The translations under genes were made by a program, and so were the position numbers. This document shows, in pieces, positions 29,157-32,062 of a stretch of 32,062 bases of DNA; the first letter of the stretch is position 1; each line of letters opens with the position of its first letter. The notes under the pieces were generated by a model. The model saw only the letters and a list, made by a program, of their open reading frames with translations. It was not told where the DNA came from and did not search any database. Origin of the DNA: a virus. The DNA lies in IMG/VR virus record IMGVR_UViG_3300038714_000176, positions 1-32,062 of that record; one strand, written 5' to 3'.

Positions 29157-29511
29157 AGTTTCTCCTTTTGTATTCGTTGTGAGCAAACTTCTCTGCTCGT
29201 TGTTCCCATTTATTATTATTGTGAAAATCCAATCCATTATGCACAGCCATTTGACCTGCTTGGTTGTATTTCTTGAGATACTTCTTTAGTCCTAGTCTTT
29301 TACAATCTAGGGCATGGCATATCTCATGCAACAATGTTATAATAAATTCTTTTTTAGTAAATTGTGGATTCAATATAATAACATCATCCTCTGGTATATA
29401 CTGACCTTTAACTTGGAAAGCATAAGTTATAAAAAACATTGTGTCTAAATTATAACTCTTTATTATATTGGTTATTTCATCTAACTTTAATTGCATTATT
29501 CTTCCGTGCAT
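29137..29511 (-). CDS. HExxH zinc metallopeptidase (ImmA/IrrE- or SprT-like)
   Basis: The 124-residue protein has LLHEICHALDCKR: His62, Glu63 and His66 form the HExxH zinc site. KWEQRAEKFAHNEYKR supplies Glu103 or Glu107 as a likely third ligand, as in M78 ImmA/IrrE peptidases. ImmA-type enzymes cleave repressors, but no HTH domain or repressor gene is fused or adjacent, so the target may be a host protein. Start at 29511 has an excellent AGGAGGAG upstream. Confidence 0.7.
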   Translation of the reverse strand: MHGRIMQLKLDEITNIIKSYNLDTMFFITYAFQVKGQYIPEDDVIILNPQFTKKEFIITLLHEICHALDCKRLGLKKYLKKYNQAGQMAVHNGLDFHNNNKWEQRAEKFAHNEYKRRNYETKIS

Positions 29512-29621
29512 GAAAACTCCTCCTCTTCTTCTTCATTCCAAAAATCGGAATGCTCCCCACATTCTGTACAAATATCATAGTCTCCATATTTTTCTGCCCC
29601 ACAGCATTCTGATCTATCCAT
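29496..29621 (-). CDS. 41-aa zinc-ribbon microprotein
   Basis: A short frame with AGGAGCAG before ATG 29621. It encodes ECCGAEKYGDYDICTECGEH (two Cys pairs: CC at 6-7 and CxxC at 18-21) and a Glu-rich tail. CCGA...CxxCGE is a pattern I recall in tiny phage zinc proteins. It overlaps the metallopeptidase gene by 16 bases. Confidence 0.6.
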   Translation of the reverse strand: MDRSECCGAEKYGDYDICTECGEHSDFWNEEEEEEFSCTEE

Positions 29622-29745
29622 TTTTCTGCTCCTCTTTTAGTTTTTTTACTTCTTTTGTTACATAATTAATCCGATTTATAAGCCTTGTCAAAGTATCAAG
29701 TACATCATACTCTAAATCTACAAGTTCTTCAATTATGTGCTTCAT
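29614..29745 (-). CDS. 43-aa coiled-coil-like protein
   Basis: Encodes MKHIIEELVDLEYDVLDTLT followed by RLINRINYVTKEVKKLKEEQ, a single amphipathic helix with heptad leucines and isoleucines. Its ATG directly follows the stop of the gene upstream (TAAATG) and its end overlaps the zinc-ribbon microprotein by 8 bases. Function unknown. Confidence 0.55.
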   Translation of the reverse strand: MKHIIEELVDLEYDVLDTLTRLINRINYVTKEVKKLKEEQKNG

Positions 29746-29913
29746 TTATCTACCTCTGTTTTTAAAAGCATAAAGTTTATTGAGACTTACTGCTTTATCT
29801 CTATAAAAATCTAGCTTATAGTTAGTGATGTTTAGTTCTGTTTTAAGTTTTGCTACCCATAACATAGGTAGGCAAAATATAAGACCTAATATAATTGAAA
29901 GTATAAAAGTCAT
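29746..29913 (-). CDS. 55-aa membrane-anchored protein
   Basis: The first 20 residues (MTFILSIILGLIFCLPMLWV) form a membrane segment or uncleaved signal; the rest is charged and helical (ELNITNYKLDFYRDKAVSLN). The ATG overlaps the stop of the upstream gene (ATGA, 29910-29913) with GAGGAGAATAA just before. An inner-membrane protein with a cytoplasmic or periplasmic helix is predicted. Confidence 0.6.
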   Translation of the reverse strand: MTFILSIILGLIFCLPMLWVAKLKTELNITNYKLDFYRDKAVSLNKLYAFKNRGR

Positions 29914-30275
29914 TTATTCTCCTCTTCCAAACTATCTATATATATTTCATATTGTTTTTCGATGTGCTTTATAGATTCATCCTCGCCATTGTTAATTAAC
30001 TCTGCTCTAAGATCAGCATAGCAAAATTCTTCTTTACTCATAAGCTGAGAGTCTTCATTGTTAGAATGGGTTTTGGTATCATCTGCACATTCCATTAATA
30101 CAATATCTGTTAATGTGTTATTGGTTATTTCGTCATATAAATCCTCACATACTTCATTTATATCACAAACTTCTGTATCGTAGTTTTCTCGTAAATTCAC
30201 ATTAACATCATCTAAATCAACACCATGATGTTCGCATAAGTCTACGATCTTTTTTATTAGTTTACTTGCTTTCAT
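29910..30275 (-). CDS. Hypothetical acidic protein, 121 aa
   Basis: Strongly acidic protein starting MKASKLIKKIVDLCEHHGVD and including REELCD-like acidic helices (DINEVCEDLYDEITNNTLTD; HIEKQYEIYIDSLEEENK). High negative charge invites comparison with DNA-mimic inhibitors, but this is speculation. It overlaps the upstream 60-residue gene by 14 bases. Confidence 0.6.
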   Translation of the reverse strand: MKASKLIKKIVDLCEHHGVDLDDVNVNLRENYDTEVCDINEVCEDLYDEITNNTLTDIVLMECADDTKTHSNNEDSQLMSKEEFCYADLRAELINNGEDESIKHIEKQYEIYIDSLEEENK

Positions 30276-30444
30276 TATTTTCTCCTCTAGTTAATTTAAG
30301 TTGTAAATAGTACCACGCTCTTTTTAATTGATAACCTAAGTAGGTTTCTTCATCTCTTAATAAGTGATATGTGTCTGTAGCAATAAACCATTCTAATGAT
30401 TTATCTTTTAATTGATAATGTATTTCTTTTTTATCTTGATTCAT
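30262..30444 (-). CDS. Hypothetical protein, 60 aa
   Basis: The ATG at 30444 is chosen for AAAGGAGAACAA upstream; the longer frame to 30495 would cover the promoter. Product: MNQDKKEIHYQLKDKSLEWF, then a helix (ETYLGYQLKRAWYYLQLKLT) and charged tail. It is the first gene after the strong early promoter, so probably among the most expressed. Function unknown. Confidence 0.6.
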   Translation of the reverse strand: MNQDKKEIHYQLKDKSLEWFIATDTYHLLRDEETYLGYQLKRAWYYLQLKLTRGENNESK

Positions 30445-30724
30445 TTGTTCTCCTTTAGTTAATTTGAAATTATATAGACTAAATATAAAAGTCAATATTT
30501 TTTTTTATTATAAAAATTATGTTCAAAAATATAAACCAAAAATATAAAAACCAATTTCTATAACGTTAGAGTTTTCAAATCTCTAATCTCTAATTGAGAA
30601 TCAGTCTCAATAAGGAATATCATTGAAATTATCTGCTTTATTTTTTAGCCTTAGTAAGTATTGCCTAAACTAAAAAAATCTCCATATTCGTTAAATTTGA
30701 GCCTTGTTTTTTCATTTTAGATAA
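30445..30724 (-). promoter_or_regulatory. Early promoter and operator-like repeats
   Basis: No gene is seen here. On the - strand TTGACT (30495-30490) and TATAAT (30474-30469), spaced 15 bases, form a near-consensus promoter for the gene at 30444. Upstream is very AT-rich with a 13-bp tandem repeat (CAAAAATATAAA[C/A], 30524-30549), possibly an UP element. Further on are two tandem CTCTAAT (30581-30594) running into the perfect inverted repeat ATTGAGA (30593-30599) / TCTCAAT (30605-30611), a candidate operator. The stretch 30612-30724 shows nothing more. Confidence 0.55.
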
Positions 30725-30749
30725 CAAAAAACCCCCTAAAAAGGGGGTT
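30725..30749 (-). terminator. Rho-independent terminator
   Basis: AACCCCCT (30730-30737) and AGGGGGTT (30742-30749) form an 8-bp stem with AAAA loop. On the - strand the stem is followed by a run of six T (from 30731 down). It ends the leftward transcript from the right-hand genes, just after a 27-residue membrane ORF and before the next promoter. Confidence 0.85.
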
Positions 30750-30754
30750 AATGT

Positions 30755-30838
30755 TTATTTGAATATTTTTAAACCTATATATCTAAAAAGTAAAAATCCT
30801 AATATCATAAAGGTTAATTCTATTAATGTTATTATCAT
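30755..30838 (-). CDS. 27-aa single-TM microprotein
   Basis: The frame starts in an ATGA overlap with the previous gene's stop (30838-30835) and ends 6 bases before the terminator hairpin. It encodes MIITLIELTFMILGFLLFRY then IGLKIFK: a membrane helix with a basic end. The precise fit between coupled start and terminator supports a real gene. Function unknown. Confidence 0.5.
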   Translation of the reverse strand: MIITLIELTFMILGFLLFRYIGLKIFK

Positions 30839-31020
30839 TTACACGCCTCCAAAAATCTTTTTTCGTTAAATCTTGGATTTTCTTCTTTTAAATATTTCAC
30901 CAAATCATTAATAAAATTTTCTTTATTAATTAAGTCAACTTTTAAATAAGAAGTATCTATTTTCATTTTTGTAGCTTTGCTGATAATTTTAGCAAGTTTT
31001 ATATAATGTTTTTTACTCAT
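30835..31020 (-). CDS. Small conserved-looking protein, 61 aa
   Basis: The ATG at 31020 follows AAAAGGAAATAAA; the longer frame to 31047 runs into the terminator-like hairpin. Product: MSKKHYIKLAKIISKATKMK, then NKENFINDLVKYLKEENPRF and NEKRFLEACK. The end, ENPxFNxxRFxEAC, is a motif I recall from many small proteins of marine phages, function unknown. Preceded by a hairpin that may attenuate its transcription. Confidence 0.65.
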   Translation of the reverse strand: MSKKHYIKLAKIISKATKMKIDTSYLKVDLINKENFINDLVKYLKEENPRFNEKRFLEACK

Positions 31021-31042
31021 TTTATTTCCTTTTGTTTTTGTA

Positions 31043-31080
31043 CCCAAAAAACCCCTTAAATGAAGGGGTTTGTTTTTGGG
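31043..31080 (-). terminator. Terminator-like hairpin between early genes
   Basis: AACCCCTT (31050-31057) and AAGGGGTT (31063-31070), loop AAATG, followed on the - strand by six T. Flanking CCCAAAAA (31043-31050) and TTTTTGGG (31073-31080) can extend the stem with a small bulge. It lies 30 bases before the next start with no room for a promoter, so it must be leaky or overcome. Confidence 0.75.
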
Positions 31081-31094
31081 TTATGTTTGTTATT

Positions 31095-31448
31095 TTATCC
31101 GATGAATTGAGTATTTCCTGAAGTTAATGCAATTGCATCTTGCCGAAATAATTTCGCTAACCTTTTAAGATCTTTAAGATCTAGAAATTCTTTTGAAGAA
31201 AAAACAAAAGTACAATTTTGTTCCTCTATTCCTTCCCAAATTCCAACCCCTAAAGAATTGACATATATTATAGAGTTATGTCTTTCAATAAAAGAAAGCA
31301 TGGCAGATTGAAATCCTTGCCATTTATGATTCGGTAAAGGTTTGTTTCCTACGTTCCTTCCTATTGTAATAGTATGAGTTGTAGGGTTTACCAATTTAGG
31401 TTTAAACCCTTTTTTATTTACTTGTTTGATTGTGTTTAGATCTAACAT
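31095..31448 (-). CDS. Hypothetical protein, 117 aa
   Basis: Alpha/beta protein: TTHTITIGRNVGNKPLPNHK near 23-42, GFQSAMLSFIERHNSIIYVN, GVGIWEGIEEQNCTFVFSS, and a helix with LKRLAKLFRQDAIALTSGNT near the end. The closing RQDAIALTxGxTxFI resembles small conserved phage proteins from memory. AAAAGGGAATAAA precedes the ATG. Its transcript is bounded by terminator-like hairpins on both sides. Confidence 0.6.
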   Translation of the reverse strand: MLDLNTIKQVNKKGFKPKLVNPTTHTITIGRNVGNKPLPNHKWQGFQSAMLSFIERHNSIIYVNSLGVGIWEGIEEQNCTFVFSSKEFLDLKDLKRLAKLFRQDAIALTSGNTQFIG

Positions 31449-31481
31449 TTTATTCCCTTTTAATTAGTTTTTTCACCTAAA

Positions 31482-31504
31482 AAAGCCGTTATATGAACGG
31501 CTTT
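31482..31504 (-). terminator. Terminator-like hairpin between early genes
   Basis: AAAGCCGTT (31482-31490) and AACGGCTTT (31496-31504) form a 9-bp stem with ATATG loop; on the - strand six T follow the GGC. It lies 22 bases after one gene and 33 bases before the next start, again without room for a new promoter. Confidence 0.8.
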
Positions 31505-31525
31505 AATAGACTTTTGTTTTATTGT

Positions 31526-31813
31526 TTATCTATGAGCATTGACATAATTATTCTTAATCAACCATTGACCAAAACATAAATCCAAATCATAGTCTTTTCT
31601 TTCTAAATACTTATCTTCAATCTTTATATATTCATCCCATTTTCTATACTGCTTATCTAAAATATTTTTAGTCATGTTATCAAGAGTACTTTTCAATTTT
31701 GATTCAATGGAAACTAAATGAGCCCAGCTAGTGTCTTTTCTTTCCAATAGATTAATTTGAGCTTTTAAAATGTTTATAGCTTCATTTATTCTTATGATGT
31801 TTAATTCGTTCAT
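31526..31813 (-). CDS. Hypothetical helical protein, 95 aa
   Basis: Mostly helical and charged: INEAINILKAQINLLERKDT, SWAHLVSIESKLKSTLDNMT and YRKWDEYIKIEDKYLERKDY, ending GQWLIKNNYVNAHR. The first 30 residues have a coiled-coil heptad pattern. AAAAGGAAACATT precedes the ATG. No family is recognised. Confidence 0.6.
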   Translation of the reverse strand: MNELNIIRINEAINILKAQINLLERKDTSWAHLVSIESKLKSTLDNMTKNILDKQYRKWDEYIKIEDKYLERKDYDLDLCFGQWLIKNNYVNAHR

Positions 31814-31828
31814 AATGTTTCCTTTTGT

Positions 31829-32062
31829 TTAGTAGCTAATACCTAGCTTATTATGTATGTTATCAATTTTATCTTGAACTTTACCTTGTTTAATCTCAAG
31901 TTTATATATTTTATTCTCTAGCTTAAAATATTGGTTTTCAGCTTTAATAGTCCAATAATCATTTTTCTTTTGTTCATCCTCAATTTCCCACATTAAACCT
32001 TCTAATCTTTCAATTTCATCTTGATATGTTTGGAATCTTAATTCTAAGATATTTAGTAAATC
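31829..32062 (-). CDS. Coiled-coil protein, 5' end cut by the window edge
   Basis: An open frame of 77 codons runs from the right edge to a TAA at 31831-31829. It is strongly coiled-coil: LRFQTYQDEIERLEGLMWEI, EDEQKKNDYWTIKAENQYFK, LENKIYKLEIKQGKVQDKID. If the window closes as a circle the frame continues from position 1 and begins at ATG 18-16 (MRTIQS...), giving 83 residues. That ATG has GGGGA directly against it and no well-spaced ribosome site. It would be the first gene of the early unit. Confidence 0.55.
   Translation of the reverse strand, partial: DLLNILELRFQTYQDEIERLEGLMWEIEDEQKKNDYWTIKAENQYFKLENKIYKLEIKQGKVQDKIDNIHNKLGISY

Noticed and set aside
1-32062. tRNA genes, CRISPR arrays, insertion sequences
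   Set aside because: No T-loop-like GTTCRANYC with matching acceptor stem, no regularly spaced repeats of array type and no transposase frames were found by eye. A tRNAscan run would be needed to be certain.
21597-32062. Integrase or lysogeny control genes in the early module
   Set aside because: No tyrosine or serine recombinase motifs and no CI/Cro-type repressor pair. The winged-helix protein at 28275-28547 is not enough to claim lysogeny.

Overview
The window looks like the whole, or nearly the whole, genome of a small AT-rich tailed phage with a long non-contractile tail (siphovirus type). The major tail protein, tail terminator, G/GT-type chaperone pair, tape measure and tail-tip genes support this, and there is no sheath. 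Many small proteins have the look of uncultured marine phages: the fibre ending with a DDYEEGTWTP motif, the lysine/arginine-rich microproteins, and the small ENPxFNxxRF protein. This lineage guess comes from memory of such phages and no search was run. No integrase, excisionase or CI-type repressor is visible, so a lytic life style is likely. There is no DNA polymerase gene, so the host replisome is presumably recruited. The reading frame cut by the right edge continues in frame across a join to the left edge and meets an ATG at 18, so the window is probably one circularly permuted genome.

Layout. (1) 1-129 is a non-coding, repeat-rich stretch, followed by the probable small terminase on the + strand (130-768). 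(2) 752-4171 on the - strand carries large terminase, portal, a virion-morphogenesis/tail-completion protein and two small genes. (3) 4172-4257 is a divergent regulatory region with an inverted repeat. (4) 4258-21596 on the + strand is one long late module: scaffold, major capsid protein, decoration-like protein, a 1013-residue repeat-rich fibre, a run of tightly coupled small genes that includes the lysis functions and an M15 peptidase endolysin (9373-12593), then head-tail connector, tail terminator, major tail protein, chaperones with a probable -1 frameshift, tape measure and tail tip. (5) 21597-32062 on the - strand is the early/replication module: NinB-like and NinG/HNH-like recombination proteins, an SSB-like protein, a calcineurin-like phosphoesterase, a T7 gp4-like primase-helicase, an O-like initiator carrying a probable origin inside its gene, and many small proteins.

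How it works together. Early genes are read leftward from the right end, partly from a good promoter at 30469-30495. The initiator would open the origin embedded in its own coding sequence and load the primase-helicase. Late genes are read rightward from about 4.2 kb, while portal and large terminase are read leftward from the same 86-bp divergent region. The late and early modules converge at 21596/21597 with stop codons that touch.

Most noteworthy: the lambda-like origin inside the initiator gene; dual-frame coding in the lysis region (10435-10711); a chain of stop/start overlaps linking about a dozen small genes; four extremely basic microproteins just before the endolysin; terminase, portal and capsid genes split between strands; and three successive terminator hairpins placed between adjacent early genes.
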